Part shown: positions 33,710 through 43,427 of the stretch, one piece after another
Layout: the number at the start of each line of letters is the position of its first letter
Position numbering within the stretch: the first letter of the stretch is position 1
DNA from: Streptomyces rochei
GTDB lineage: Bacteria; Actinomycetota; Actinomycetes; Streptomycetales; Streptomycetaceae
Reading direction: 5' to 3'
DNA: 53,769 nt
Assembly (NCBI GenBank): GCA_002155895.1
Contig: MUMD01000014.1
Coordinates: 1 to 53,769 of the forward strand
Made by a program: the position numbers and the translations under genes
Notes under the pieces: model-generated
Databases searched by the model: none
What the model was told of the DNA's origin: nothing
Seen by the model: the letters and a program-made list of their open reading frames with translations, nothing else

Positions 33710-36700
33710 GTGACGTACGACTCGCTGGTCAACCACGGCGACTACTTCTCCGCGCACTACCTCGCCGAAGTCCTCCCCAAGGACCTCAAGGCGAAGGACG
33801 GGCTCCTGGCCCGCTGGGCCGATCACGAGGCCGAGGAGAACAAGAAGCCGGCGGACGAGCCGCGCATCCTCACCCCCCGCCAGGGCCTGCGCGCCCTGCG
33901 CGTCCCGTACTTCGCGGACCGCGCCTTCCTGGCCGAGCGCGCCCAGGCCGAGCTGGACGTCCCCGAAGGCGAGTCGGGCTGGCGCACCTACGGCGACCCG
34001 CGCTGGACCAAGACGGTCGCCGACCTCCACGACCGCGTCCTGCGCGCGCTCGGCTACACGCCCGCCCCGGTCACCCTCACCGTCGAGCGCGCCGGCCGCA
34101 CCTACGACATCGAGGTCGCCCACGCCGAACCGGGTCTGGTCGCCCTCACCTGTGGCTGGGCCGCCGAACCGGATGCCGCCCGCGACCCCGCCGGCCCCGG
34201 CCGGCTCCTGCACCCGGTCGACCTTCCGCAGGGCGAGACGATCACCGACGCGGACGCCCTGGTCCGCTTCCTCTTCGCCGCCGACGAACCGCCCCGCTAC
34301 ATCCTCATCCTGGTCGGCGGTGTCGTCGTCCTCGCCGACCGCACCGCCTGGAGCGAGGGCCGCTACCTGGCCGTCAGCCTCGACTCGGCCCTGGAACGCC
34401 GCGACGACCGCCCCGGCGGCGAACTGGACACGATCGCCGCCCTGTTCGGCGCCGACTCGCTCCGCGTGCCGGAGACCGGCGGCACCAACCCGCTGGACGA
34501 CCTCGTCTCCAAGTCGGCCAAACACGCCGTCGGTGTCTCGACGGAACTCCGCGAGGGCCTGAAGGACTCCGTCGAACTCATCGCACAAGCGGTCCTGGAC
34601 CGGCTGGCCGAGCAGGGCGTGACCCCCGCCGATCTCGACGACCCCCAGCGCCTGGCCCGCCGCCTGACGCGTGAGTCCCTGCGTTACCTGTACCGGATCC
34701 TGTTCCTCCTCTACGCGGAGGCCCGTCCGGAGCTGGGCATCCTCCCCTCGGACTACCCCGAGTACGGGGCGGGCTACGGCCTTCAGCGACTGGGCGACCT
34801 GGCGGTCCGCTCCCTCGTCGGTCCCACGGCCCGGGACGGCTTCCACCTGTACCAGTCGATCGACCTGCTCACCCGCATGGTGAACCAGGGCCACCGCCCG
34901 TACGGCACCGAGCCCGAGGACCGGGCTGCCGAGGAGGCCGACCGGGCCGCCCGAGCGGCGGAAGCCGCCGAACTCGCGGCGAGCGGTGACCTCACGGAGG
35001 CCCAACTCGCGCTGCGCGCGCGCCGCTTCGAGCGGGAGCGCAGGGCCCGCCGCAGCGAGGACGTGGGCCTGCGCTTCGAACCCCTGCGCTCGGATCTGTT
35101 CGAGCCGGGCGCCATCCGCCTGATCGGCCCCAAGGTCCCCAACCCCGCGTACGACGAGGACGACCCGTCCGCCGGCCCCGAGCACTTCGACACCAGGCTG
35201 CGCAACGCCACCCTGCACAAGGTGCTGCGCCGCCTGATGCTGACCAGGGGCCGCAAGGGCGAGCGCGGCGGCTTCATCTCGTATGCCCAGCTCGGCATCA
35301 ACCAGCTCGGCGCGGTGTACGAGGGCTTGATGTCTTACACCGGCTTCATCGCCGACGAGACGCTCTTCGAGGTCGCGAAGGGCGGTGACCCCGCCAAGGG
35401 CAGCTGGATGATCCCGGAGTCCCGGGCGGGCGACTACCCGAGCGAGGTGTTCGTCCAGCGGCAGAACGACGAGACGGGCCTGACGGAACGGGCCGAGTAC
35501 CCACCGGGTTCCTTCGTCTACCGCCTCGCGGGCCGCGACCGCGAGAACACTGCGTCGTACTACACACCGGAGTCCCTGACCCAGGTCACCGTCGAACTGG
35601 CCCTCAAGCACCGCCTCGACCAGAACGGCGAGGTGACATCCGCGCGGGAGCTGCTGGAATGGAAGATCTGCGAGCCCGCGCTCGGCTCGGGCGCCTTCCT
35701 CAACGAGGCCGTCAACCAGGTCGCCGCGGAGTACCTGAAGCGGCGTGAGGCCGAGACCGGCGTGGAGATCGCTCCCGACCAGCGGGCGGTGGAACTCCAG
35801 AAGGCCAAGGCGTACGTCGCCCTGCACAACGCCTACGGCGTCGACCTCAACGCCACGGCGGTGGAGCTGGCGGAGGTCTCCCTCTGGCTCAACACCATGC
35901 ACCCCGGGATGCGGGCTCCCTGGTTCGGCCTGCACCTGCGGCGCGGCAACTCCCTCATCGGCGCGGGCCGCAAGATCTACGACAAGGACGCGCTCGGCAA
36001 AGGCAAGTGGCTGTCGAAGAAGGACACCCTCGCCCCGAAGGACCTTCCCTTCCAGGACGGTGCGCTGCCGGAGGGCGCGGTCCATCACTTCCTGCTGCCC
36101 GCGCTCGGGTGGGGCGCGGTGGTCGCCGATGCCAAGTCCAGGAAGATCGCCGAGGAACTGGACAAGGCGGCCGTCCAGCGGATGGAGAAGTGGCGCTCCG
36201 GCATCCTGCGCGCACCGAAGACGGTGACCCAGCGGCGTCGGCTCCAAGGGGTCGCGCGGCGCGCCGAGTTCCTGTGGAAGCTGGTGATCGAGCGGCTGAA
36301 GCAGTCCGAGCGGGAGATCTCCCGCGAGATCGACGTGTGGGGGGCCGACTGGCTGGTCCATCCCGAGCAGGCGGTCCCGAAGGAGGTCGTCTACGGCGAC
36401 CTCACGCGGCCGGGCACGCCGTACTGGCGGCTGAAGACGGTCATGGACGTGTGGTGCGCGCTGTGGTTCTGGCCGCTGGACCGGGTGGGGGAGCTGGACG
36501 GTTCGGAGGTGGTGTCGTACGACGGTGACGGTGACGGTGATGCCGTTGAGCCGTCGGCGGAGGCGGCGGTGGAGACCTCGGGTCCCGCGCCCGGGGACCA
36601 GACGTGGGTGAAGGAGAGCCTGTTCGACGACGGGCTTCCTCAGCAGCTGGAGATGGAGGACGCCGGGTCCTCTTCGTCCTCCCGGGACGCGGGGGAAAAG

Positions 36701-39103
36701 AAACCGGCGCGGAAGCGGACGGCTGCTCGGCCCAAGCGGCGCGAGGTCATCCCGCTGGCCACGCTGGACGACTGGATCGACTTGCTGGAGTGCGCGCTCG
36801 GCGTGAAGGACGTACCGGCGGACTCGCTGGTGGCCGACTTCCCCAGCCTGGAGGCTCTGCGCGACTACGAGGTGGAACTCGACGCGTTCATGGGCATGGA
36901 CTCGCCGTTCCGGCTCAAGGCGCGGTTCCCCTGGCTGGACACGGTGGAGGACGTGGCCGGCAGCGAGGACCGGGATGACGCGGGCGCGGACGGGGGTATG
37001 GGCTTCTTCCACTGGGAGTTGCAGTTCGCGCATGTCTTCGCGGGGAAGGCCGGGGGGTTCGACTTGCAGGTGGGGAATCCGCCGTGGGTGCGGCCCCGGT
37101 GGGAGGAGGATGTTCTGCTCGCCGAGTTCGAGCCGTGGTTCGTGCTCCAGGAGAAGCCTGCCAAGGCGGAGAAGGATCGACGGCGCGCCGAGTTGATCGA
37201 GCGGCCGGAGGTCGGACCCTACCTGTTCGCGGAACTTGCCTCCAACGCGGGTGTGGTGGCCCTGCTCGGGTCGCCGGTCGCCTATCCGCTGCTCACGGGC
37301 ACGCAGCCGGACCTGTACCGGGCGTTCATGTGTCAGACGTGGGCGCATGCGGGACGTGCGGGCACGGTGGGGCTCGTCCATCCCGACTCGCACTTCAGTG
37401 GTGACAAGGAGGCCCGGCTGCGTGAGGCCGCATATAAGCGGCTGCGCGTGCACGGTGACTTCGTCAACGCGGGCAACCGCTTCTTCCCGCCGCCGGTCGG
37501 CCGGTCCAGCCACTTCGGTGTGCACATCTACGGGCCCCAGGGTGAGATCGGCTTCGACCACCTGTCATGGCTGTTCTCCGTGGACGCACTGCGGCTGTCC
37601 GCCCAGCACGACGGCTCGGGGCCGGACCCGGGTGTGCGGTACGGGGACACGTGGGACGAGCGGCCGCACAAGAAGCGGATCATCCGCGTGGACCGGGCAA
37701 TGTTGGAGCAGTGGCAGCGGTTGACCGGGGACGAGGGGCAGCCTGTAGAGCAGGGGCGGTTGCTGTCACCGGTGAGTGTGGCCGAGGGCAAGGCCATCAA
37801 GGCGTTGGCGGACTATCCGCTGAGGCTGGGGACGCTGGACCCGCAGATCACCCGGGGTTTCGACGAGAGCGGCGCCAAGAAGGAAGGCATCATCGATTAC
37901 AACCTTCCGAAGGAGGACGGCTCGGTCTTCCGGCCGGACAAGTGGGATGACGCCATCCTCAAGGGACCGCAGATCGGCCTGGCCAATCCGCTGTTCAAGC
38001 AGCCCAGCCAGGGTGGCGGTGAGGTGCTTGGCCTCAACCATTTGGTGATTCCCGACGATGCGGTGCCCGAGACGGAGTACGTGCGGGTCACGACACCGGA
38101 GAGGTACGCAGAAAAGCAGGATCAGTGGCTCGACAGGGCCGGGTTGGCACGGCTGCGGGTCTCGGAGGAAGCGGCGGTCGAGGCGAGGCGGGTGCTGGCG
38201 GAGGCTCGTGGGGTGGCGCAGGACGAGATCGATGCCGATGATGTCGATCGGTACTTTGTCGGGCGGTCGACTCGGGCGTACACGCGGTTCTATCGGTGGG
38301 CGTGGCGGGAGTTCATCGCGCCCGATACAGAGCGCAGTCTGTATTCGGCGATTGTGCCGCCAGGCGCTGCGCACATCCACGCGGTACGCAGTGGCTACCT
38401 GGGCGACAGCCGCCTGACTGCGCTCACGGCGGGTTTCTGGGCGGCCATCCCCGTCGACTACCTCCTGCGTACGACCCGTCTGCGCCATCTCGATGTTGCA
38501 CCGGCTGGACGTATGCCTGTTCCAGATCCCAAGCACCCCTTGGCGTCGGCCCTACTGCTGCGCACCCTGCGCCTGAACTGCCTCACGAAGCACTACGCCG
38601 CTCTCTGGTCCGAGCTCTACGACCCGACCTGGTCAGGCTACGAGTCCTGGGCCCGTGAGTGGCCTCAGCTGGAGCCACTGCATGAGGTGGGCCCCGAGTG
38701 GACCCGTGCCAGCGCCCTGCGGACCGAACGCGCACGCCGGGCCGCTCTGGTTGAGCTGGATGCCTTGGTCGCCGTCTGGCTCGGTGTGGACGCCGACGCG
38801 CTGGTCGCCATGTACAAGGCCCGTTTCCCGATCATGCAGGACTTCGACGCCGTCACCTGGTTCGACGCCGAGGGACGCCGCATCGCGGGCGACCGCTACA
38901 CGTACGGCCACGGCCAGACCAGAGAGCACTACGAACAGCTCCAAGCGCACCTCGCTGGCGAACGCAAGAATCCGCCGGACGGATACACACCCCCCTTCTA
39001 CAAGGCGAACCGCGAGGTCGAGATGCGAGAGGCGCACGCCCACTTCTCGGCGCGGCTCCAGGAGGCCATCGACCAGGGCAAGTGGACGCCGCCGTCCACC
39101 TGA
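33710..39103 (+). CDS. drmMI: DrmMI-like N6-adenine DNA methyltransferase (very large)
   Basis: Protein of 1797 residues if started at the GTG 33710; the open frame continues upstream inside drmD, but that part is Arg/Pro-rich. Motif X is SYYTPESLTQVTVE (about 617-630), SAM motif EPALGSGAF at 655, and motif IV NPPW at 1123-1126. An unusual 468-residue stretch separates the last two and includes an acidic then basic low-complexity linker (938 to about 1015, starting DGDGDGD). The C-terminal 600 residues probably recognise the target. In DISARM class 1 drmMI modifies host DNA so the system spares it. The family is typically shorter, so a fusion is possible. Confidence 0.82.
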   Translation: MTYDSLVNHGDYFSAHYLAEVLPKDLKAKDGLLARWADHEAEENKKPADEPRILTPRQGLRALRVPYFADRAFLAERAQAELDVPEGESGWRTYGDPRWTKTVADLHDRVLRALGYTPAPVTLTVERAGRTYDIEVAHAEPGLVALTCGWAAEPDAARDPAGPGRLLHPVDLPQGETITDADALVRFLFAADEPPRYILILVGGVVVLADRTAWSEGRYLAVSLDSALERRDDRPGGELDTIAALFGADSLRVPETGGTNPLDDLVSKSAKHAVGVSTELREGLKDSVELIAQAVLDRLAEQGVTPADLDDPQRLARRLTRESLRYLYRILFLLYAEARPELGILPSDYPEYGAGYGLQRLGDLAVRSLVGPTARDGFHLYQSIDLLTRMVNQGHRPYGTEPEDRAAEEADRAARAAEAAELAASGDLTEAQLALRARRFERERRARRSEDVGLRFEPLRSDLFEPGAIRLIGPKVPNPAYDEDDPSAGPEHFDTRLRNATLHKVLRRLMLTRGRKGERGGFISYAQLGINQLGAVYEGLMSYTGFIADETLFEVAKGGDPAKGSWMIPESRAGDYPSEVFVQRQNDETGLTERAEYPPGSFVYRLAGRDRENTASYYTPESLTQVTVELALKHRLDQNGEVTSARELLEWKICEPALGSGAFLNEAVNQVAAEYLKRREAETGVEIAPDQRAVELQKAKAYVALHNAYGVDLNATAVELAEVSLWLNTMHPGMRAPWFGLHLRRGNSLIGAGRKIYDKDALGKGKWLSKKDTLAPKDLPFQDGALPEGAVHHFLLPALGWGAVVADAKSRKIAEELDKAAVQRMEKWRSGILRAPKTVTQRRRLQGVARRAEFLWKLVIERLKQSEREISREIDVWGADWLVHPEQAVPKEVVYGDLTRPGTPYWRLKTVMDVWCALWFWPLDRVGELDGSEVVSYDGDGDGDAVEPSAEAAVETSGPAPGDQTWVKESLFDDGLPQQLEMEDAGSSSSSRDAGEKKPARKRTAARPKRREVIPLATLDDWIDLLECALGVKDVPADSLVADFPSLEALRDYEVELDAFMGMDSPFRLKARFPWLDTVEDVAGSEDRDDAGADGGMGFFHWELQFAHVFAGKAGGFDLQVGNPPWVRPRWEEDVLLAEFEPWFVLQEKPAKAEKDRRRAELIERPEVGPYLFAELASNAGVVALLGSPVAYPLLTGTQPDLYRAFMCQTWAHAGRAGTVGLVHPDSHFSGDKEARLREAAYKRLRVHGDFVNAGNRFFPPPVGRSSHFGVHIYGPQGEIGFDHLSWLFSVDALRLSAQHDGSGPDPGVRYGDTWDERPHKKRIIRVDRAMLEQWQRLTGDEGQPVEQGRLLSPVSVAEGKAIKALADYPLRLGTLDPQITRGFDESGAKKEGIIDYNLPKEDGSVFRPDKWDDAILKGPQIGLANPLFKQPSQGGGEVLGLNHLVIPDDAVPETEYVRVTTPERYAEKQDQWLDRAGLARLRVSEEAAVEARRVLAEARGVAQDEIDADDVDRYFVGRSTRAYTRFYRWAWREFIAPDTERSLYSAIVPPGAAHIHAVRSGYLGDSRLTALTAGFWAAIPVDYLLRTTRLRHLDVAPAGRMPVPDPKHPLASALLLRTLRLNCLTKHYAALWSELYDPTWSGYESWAREWPQLEPLHEVGPEWTRASALRTERARRAALVELDALVAVWLGVDADALVAMYKARFPIMQDFDAVTWFDAEGRRIAGDRYTYGHGQTREHYEQLQAHLAGERKNPPDGYTPPFYKANREVEMREAHAHFSARLQEAIDQGKWTPPST

Positions 39104-39117
39104 CTGGGATTCGCCGA

Positions 39118-39148
39118 CCCCGCGCCCGGTACGGAACCGGACGCGGGG
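39118..39148. terminator. Nested hairpin between drmMI and the DUF397 gene
   Basis: CCCCGCG (39118-39124) pairs with CGCGGGG (39142-39148), and inside it CCGGT pairs with ACCGG. It lies 14 nt after the drmMI stop and 17 nt before the convergent DUF397 stop, so it is probably bidirectional. Confidence 0.65.
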
Positions 39149-39165
39149 CGTCAGTAGGTCGTACG

Positions 39166-39372
39166 TCAATGATTGACGGCGTAGGAGACGAAGGCGGCCC
39201 AATGCTGGGGCCCAAAGGCGAGCTGGGGTCCCTGCCTGTGCTTCGAGTCTCGGATGTGGATGGTGGTGGGTGTGGAAGCGACCTCGACGCAGGCTGGCCC
39301 GTCGTCGGTGCTGTAGCTGCTCTTGATCCATGCCAACTCGAAGCCGTGATCGGCCGGAGGCTTCATGCTCAT
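39166..39372 (-). CDS. DUF397 family protein
   Basis: Small protein of 68 residues with the family signature LAWIKSSYSTDDGPACVEVA near the start and the closing GPQHWAAFVSYA. DUF397 proteins are numerous in Streptomyces and almost always follow an XRE regulator gene, as here, where the ATG overlaps the regulator's stop (ATGA). In WhiJ-like systems the small partner modulates the DNA-binding protein. It has no catalytic motif and probably acts by binding the XRE protein. Confidence 0.9.
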   Translation of the reverse strand: MSMKPPADHGFELAWIKSSYSTDDGPACVEVASTPTTIHIRDSKHRQGPQLAFGPQHWAAFVSYAVNH

Positions 39373-40235
39373 GTCTCTCCAAGGACTTTTTCGATGAAGG
39401 CAAGCGACTCCTGCGGCGGGAGGGCCTGAGCACGGACGACTCCATAGCGGAGTTCAAGGATCTGGATCTCCTTGGGCTCGGAGATCAGTCGGCTGGTCCG
39501 CTGAACCTCGTTGTGCCCCACCGTGGTGCCCTCATTGAGCCGCAGCAGGTGGAAAGGGCCGCCGAGTCCGGCGTTGTCCTCACGATCCATAGGGAGCACC
39601 TGGATCTCCACGTTCCGCATCTGCCCGACTTCCAACAGCCGTTCGAGCTGTCGGCGTAGCACCATCTTGCCCCCGACTCGCCTCCGCAGCGTCGCCTCAT
39701 CATGCACAAAGCTGAAGGCCGGGATCGTGCCCTTTCCGTCGATGATCCCCTGCCGAGCCAACCGCGCAGCCACCAGCCGCTCGACCTCCTCCTCCGAGAA
39801 GGCGGGCCGCCGTGAGCCGAACACCGCCCGCAGGTACTCCTCCGTCTGCAAGAGCCCGTTGACGACGGAGTTGTCGTAGGCGCAGATCTCAACCGCCTCC
39901 GCCTCCAACTTCGCCAGATCCCGGACCTTCTTCGGATACCTGGCCTGCTCCACGTCCTTCTTCAGCCCGACCAGCAGCCCCCCGGCATCCAGCACCCGAT
40001 CCGCCGCCTCCAGAAACGCGGCACTCGGCGCCCGCCGCCCCCGCTCCACCGAGGACACCTGCTCCTCGCTGTAGCCGATCGCCGCCCCCAGCTCGGCCTG
40101 GGTGAGCCCCTTCCGCTCGCGGCATGCCTTGAGGACTCTGCCGACCGTCCGCAGCACCGCCGCCGACTCCTCGTCGTCGGCGCCGTACGGCTCCATCCCG
40201 TCACCGCTCTGCGGTCCCTGCCCCGTCACACCCAT
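39369..40235 (-). CDS. XRE-family regulator with DUF5753 domain (WhiJ-like)
   Basis: Protein of 288 residues. The helix-turn-helix lies at about 27-75 (ACRERKGLTQAELGAAIGYS then EQVSSVERG). The remainder is the DUF5753-type domain typical of WhiJ-like regulators, with ICAYDNSVVNGLLQTEEYL and LPMDREDNAGLGGPFHLL. The ATG at 40235 is selected for the GGAGGTG ribosome site; the open frame continues to 40451 but overlaps the divergent ATP-binding gene. It probably represses the divergent promoter region at 40297-40333. Such trios affect development and antibiotic production in Streptomyces, so this may be a module separate from defence. Confidence 0.9.
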   Translation of the reverse strand: MGVTGQGPQSGDGMEPYGADDEESAAVLRTVGRVLKACRERKGLTQAELGAAIGYSEEQVSSVERGRRAPSAAFLEAADRVLDAGGLLVGLKKDVEQARYPKKVRDLAKLEAEAVEICAYDNSVVNGLLQTEEYLRAVFGSRRPAFSEEEVERLVAARLARQGIIDGKGTIPAFSFVHDEATLRRRVGGKMVLRRQLERLLEVGQMRNVEIQVLPMDREDNAGLGGPFHLLRLNEGTTVGHNEVQRTSRLISEPKEIQILELRYGVVRAQALPPQESLAFIEKVLGET

Positions 40236-40296
40236 GTCAGGCCACCTCCATGTGCCGCCCGTGCCCAACTCCTCGCCGGCGCGCCGCGTCACGCCA

Positions 40297-40333
40297 CACT
40301 GTCCGGACAGTGCCGGACGGTGACCGGACAGTG
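40297..40333. promoter_or_regulatory. Operator-like repeat in the XRE/ATP-binding divergent region
   Basis: CACTGTCCGGACAGTG (40297-40312) is a perfect 16-bp palindrome. CCGGAC recurs at 40313-40318 and CCGGACAGTG at 40324-40333, giving several spaced half-sites. The position between the divergent XRE and ATP-binding genes suggests that the XRE protein binds here. Confidence 0.65.
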
Positions 40334-40392
40334 GCGCTGCGTACCGCCGCCGTTGCTGGTCAGCGTAGGGACAGCCGACCACGCTGGGTGAC

Positions 40393-40872
40393 ATGAACGC
40401 CGATACGGCCCGCGCGCAGCCGACCCATCGAGAGAACGCCCAACACGGCACCGCCGCCGGTCACTTCACCATCCGCCTCTCGGCCACCCCGAGGGGCGCC
40501 CGGCTCGCTCGTCGCCTCGCGGCCGGGCAACTGGACGGCTGGGGATGGCCGTACGACACCGAGGCCAGCCACACGGCGACACTCCTCGTCGCCGAACTGG
40601 CCACGAACGCCGTACGGCACGGCCGGGTGAAGGGCCGGGACTTCCGCATGACCCTCACCCTGTACCGGGACGACCCGGTGGCACTCCGCATCGAGCTGAC
40701 GGACCCGCGCACCGACCGCCGCCCGCCGACGCCCGGCACTCTTCCCCCGGCGTCCCCCGAGACGGAGGCCGGGCGCGGGCTGCTCCTCGTCGACGCGCTG
40801 GCCAGTCATTGGGGGACGACGTGCGCGGACCCGTACACCAAGACGGTCTGGTGCGAGGTCATCCTGGGGTGA
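40393..40872 (+). CDS. ATP-binding protein (HATPase, anti-sigma-like)
   Basis: Protein of 159 residues with a GHKL ATPase fold. The N-box ETVAELATNAVRHG type is seen as LLVAELATNAVRHGRV, an ADP-binding segment is RIELTDPRTDRRP, and the glycine-rich GRGLLLVDALASHWG closes the site. Domains like this act as anti-sigma kinases (RsbW/SpoIIAB group) or as the ATP-binding partners of WhiJ-like XRE proteins. The divergent arrangement with the XRE/DUF397 pair is the classical trio. Target sigma factor unknown; the island's own sigma gene at 45544-47175 is one candidate. Confidence 0.85.
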   Translation: MNADTARAQPTHRENAQHGTAAGHFTIRLSATPRGARLARRLAAGQLDGWGWPYDTEASHTATLLVAELATNAVRHGRVKGRDFRMTLTLYRDDPVALRIELTDPRTDRRPPTPGTLPPASPETEAGRGLLLVDALASHWGTTCADPYTKTVWCEVILG

Positions 40873-40878
40873 CTGTCA

Positions 40879-42024
40879 GTGCCGTCTGCCACCCTGCAGT
40901 GCATGACCTGGACGGCATTCAAGGAGCTTTCCTTCTACTGGACTTCCTGGACCCTGTTCGAGGCTTTGTGGATCGGCATCCTGTGGACGTCACACAGCCG
41001 TGTGCCCGGGCGCGCTGTCTACTGGTTCCGGCCGGCACGACGCATTCGGCGCCGGGCCTGCGAGAGGCGTGTCGGCACGCTTCTCGAGAAACTGGAGCAG
41101 CAGGGCGTACCCGAGCAGGACCGGCCGGACAAGGATCAGCTCGTCGACCGGTGGCACCGGATCGCCGCCGGTCGATGTGCCTCCGTGCCGTTCCAGGTGG
41201 TGCCTCTCCTCATCGCCTTCGCGCCGTTCTGGCCGTTGAGGCCGACGCCCGAAGGGGACACGGCCGCGTCGCTGAAGATGTTCGCGGCTCTCGCGGTGTT
41301 CGGCGTCGTATCCATCGCTCTCATGGCCGCCGACGAACGGGCCACGGCCGTCTCCGACTCGGCGGGTCAGGTGACGACGAGGGCGGCGCTGTTTCTTGAG
41401 ACGCTGCTGGAAGGACCGGGCGGAAGGCGGTCCCAGGATTCGGCTCTCGACAGCCACGGAAAGGCCTTCGGCCAGCTGTGCCGTGCCCTGCGTACGCAAG
41501 CCCGGCACCTCCCGCGCGAGGCGCCGGCCGCAGTGCGGGAGAGAGTCCGCCAGGACACGGAACGACTGATAGCGGCGCTCACCCAGTCGAACGTGCGCTT
41601 CCTGCTCTCCGAGGGAGCGGATCGTGAGACGGCCGTACGCGAACTGGCACGGCTGGCCTCCAACGCTCTGCGCCACAGCTGCCGTCCCCGCACCAGCCGC
41701 GACAGCCTTGTGGTCATCGGAGCGCGCTTGCTGGCGGACGCCCCGTCCCCGGACGGCACGGCCGGTGCCTCGGAGGAGCCGCTGCCGAACCGCCTGTTGC
41801 GCGGGGCCGGGTGGCTCATGGCGGCGGCGGCCCTGTTCACCGGGGCGGCGGTGTTTCCGGGCGGCGGAGCGGCCGCGGATGTGCTCACCCTCGCAGGTGC
41901 GTTCAGTGTCGCGGCCGTCTTCCCGGCACTGCGGGCGGTCCTGGGCCGAGCCGCCGCTGCGGATGCGCCCGGTGCGGCTCCGGCAGACACCGGGGCGGTG
42001 CCGAACCGCCACCACAGCGCATGA
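40879..42024 (+). CDS. Hypothetical membrane protein (381 aa)
   Basis: Protein of 381 residues with a hydrophobic stretch near 15-38 (ELSFYWTSWTLFEALWIGIL), another pair around 105-150 (VPFQVVPLLIAFAPFWPL and FAALAVFGVVSIALMA) and a final pair around 310-355 (GWLMAAAALFTGAAVF). The long middle part is soluble and helical with many Arg/Glu. No catalytic motif is recognised. The GTG at 40879 lies 6 nt after the ATP-binding gene; a second start at the ATG 40903 is possible. It probably belongs to the same transcript. Function unknown. Confidence 0.7.
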   Translation: MPSATLQCMTWTAFKELSFYWTSWTLFEALWIGILWTSHSRVPGRAVYWFRPARRIRRRACERRVGTLLEKLEQQGVPEQDRPDKDQLVDRWHRIAAGRCASVPFQVVPLLIAFAPFWPLRPTPEGDTAASLKMFAALAVFGVVSIALMAADERATAVSDSAGQVTTRAALFLETLLEGPGGRRSQDSALDSHGKAFGQLCRALRTQARHLPREAPAAVRERVRQDTERLIAALTQSNVRFLLSEGADRETAVRELARLASNALRHSCRPRTSRDSLVVIGARLLADAPSPDGTAGASEEPLPNRLLRGAGWLMAAAALFTGAAVFPGGGAAADVLTLAGAFSVAAVFPALRAVLGRAAAADAPGAAPADTGAVPNRHHSA

Positions 42025-42161
42025 GTCCGTCGCCATCCTCCGCCTGCCCCCACCGTGCTGATCAATCGACCGTCACCATGGGATCACCGCCGGTAAGGTG
42101 AAGAGTGATCGGAGCGGACGGAATGATCCCGCAGGGTATGAGGGGAGGGCGAGGAGACGAC

Positions 42162-43427
42162 ATGGCCACGCTGGAGGAGAGCCAGGGGCGTACACGGGAT
42201 CAACGGTCGGTGTACGAGCGGTACCAGGACGCGGCGGCAGAAGCCGGTGAACTCGACACCCCTCTGTTCTCCGTGGAGGTCACCGCCGACGGCCGGCCGA
42301 CCGACATCGAGCGTGAGGAGGCCGAGGACGAGGTGATCGAGGACATCACCTCTCCCTTCGACCCCGAGCACATCGACATCGACACTCGGACGACGACCGT
42401 GGATCTGCTGCTGTCCCGGCTGCGCAACGAGATGATCGACCTCGCCCCGGACTTCCAGCGCAAGGCGGGCATCTGGACCGATGGCAAGCAGAGCCGTCTC
42501 ATCGAGTCGCTGCTGCTGCGCATCCCCATCCCGTCCTTCTACGCCGCCGAGAAGAAGGACGGCAGCTGGGCCATCGTCGACGGCATCCAGCGCCTCACCT
42601 CCATCGCCCGCTTCGTGGAGCCGCAGACGGTCGGCGCCGATCCGCTGAAGCTGACGGGCCTGGAGTACCTGCGCAACTTCGATGAAGCGAGCTTCGCGGA
42701 CCTTTCCGGGAAGCTTCAGATCCGGCTGCGCGAGACGGAGGTCGTCGTCCACGTCATCCGGCGCGGCACGCCCGAGCCGGTGATGTTCAACGTCTTCGCG
42801 CGCATCAACACCGGAGGGGAGCCCCTCACCCGGCAGGAGATCCGGCACGCGCTGATCCCGGGGCGGGCCCGCACGCTGCTCGCTGAGCTGGCGGAGACGG
42901 AGGAGTTCCGGCGGGCCACCGGTTACAGCGTCGTCGGCGATCGGATGGCCGACCGGGAGATGGTGCTTCGCTTCCTGGCTTTCCGGATGACCTCCCCTCA
43001 CGCTTACAAGCCCGGAGACTTCGACGCGTTCCTCGCCGAGGCGATGCACCAAGTGAACCGTCTCGACAGCGCGGACGAGGACCGGCTGCGGACGGAGTTC
43101 GTCACGGCGATGCTGGCGGCCGAGGAGATCTTCGGCCACCACGCCTTCCGGAAGTACCGCCGGAACCAGCAGCGCAAGTCACCCATCAACAAGGCGCTCT
43201 TCGAGGCGATCGCCGTCAATCTCGCGAGCCTCGATGACGACGATCGTGACGTGCTGCGGCAGACGGATGTCCTCGACGCCTTCGCGGAGCTCATGGAGGA
43301 CCCGGAGTTCGAACGCGCCATCTCCGTCGGCACCGGTGATGCCAGGAAGGTGCGCAAGCGGTTCGATGCCGTCAAGGAGCTTTTCGGGAATGCGCTCGAC
43401 GAGGCACGGAGAGACCCCGCGCTGTGA
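42162..43427 (+). CDS. DUF262 domain protein (GmrSD-like nuclease family)
   Basis: Protein of 421 residues. The DUF262 core has DFQRKAGIWTDGKQSRLI (98-115), SLLLRIPIPSFY and the ParB-like active segment IVDGIQRLTSI (138-148), where DGxQR is the conserved motif of the family; here position three is Ile, not Gln. The C-terminal part is helical. DUF262 occurs in type IV restriction enzymes and several phage defence systems, usually as a nucleotide-dependent nuclease. The ATG at 42162 has GGCGAGGAG upstream. It overlaps the ATPase gene (GTGA), so the two proteins are made together. Confidence 0.87.
   Translation: MATLEESQGRTRDQRSVYERYQDAAAEAGELDTPLFSVEVTADGRPTDIEREEAEDEVIEDITSPFDPEHIDIDTRTTTVDLLLSRLRNEMIDLAPDFQRKAGIWTDGKQSRLIESLLLRIPIPSFYAAEKKDGSWAIVDGIQRLTSIARFVEPQTVGADPLKLTGLEYLRNFDEASFADLSGKLQIRLRETEVVVHVIRRGTPEPVMFNVFARINTGGEPLTRQEIRHALIPGRARTLLAELAETEEFRRATGYSVVGDRMADREMVLRFLAFRMTSPHAYKPGDFDAFLAEAMHQVNRLDSADEDRLRTEFVTAMLAAEEIFGHHAFRKYRRNQQRKSPINKALFEAIAVNLASLDDDDRDVLRQTDVLDAFAELMEDPEFERAISVGTGDARKVRKRFDAVKELFGNALDEARRDPAL

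Noticed and set aside
33665-37561. Minus-strand frame of about 1300 codons opposite drmMI
   Set aside because: The plus-strand methyltransferase motifs are clear. The antisense frame is a composition artefact.
25752-39103. BREX/Pgl system (kinase plus large methyltransferase)
   Set aside because: No PglZ-type phosphatase, PglY/BrxC ATPase or BrxA/B genes are present, and the kinase is too short for PglW.
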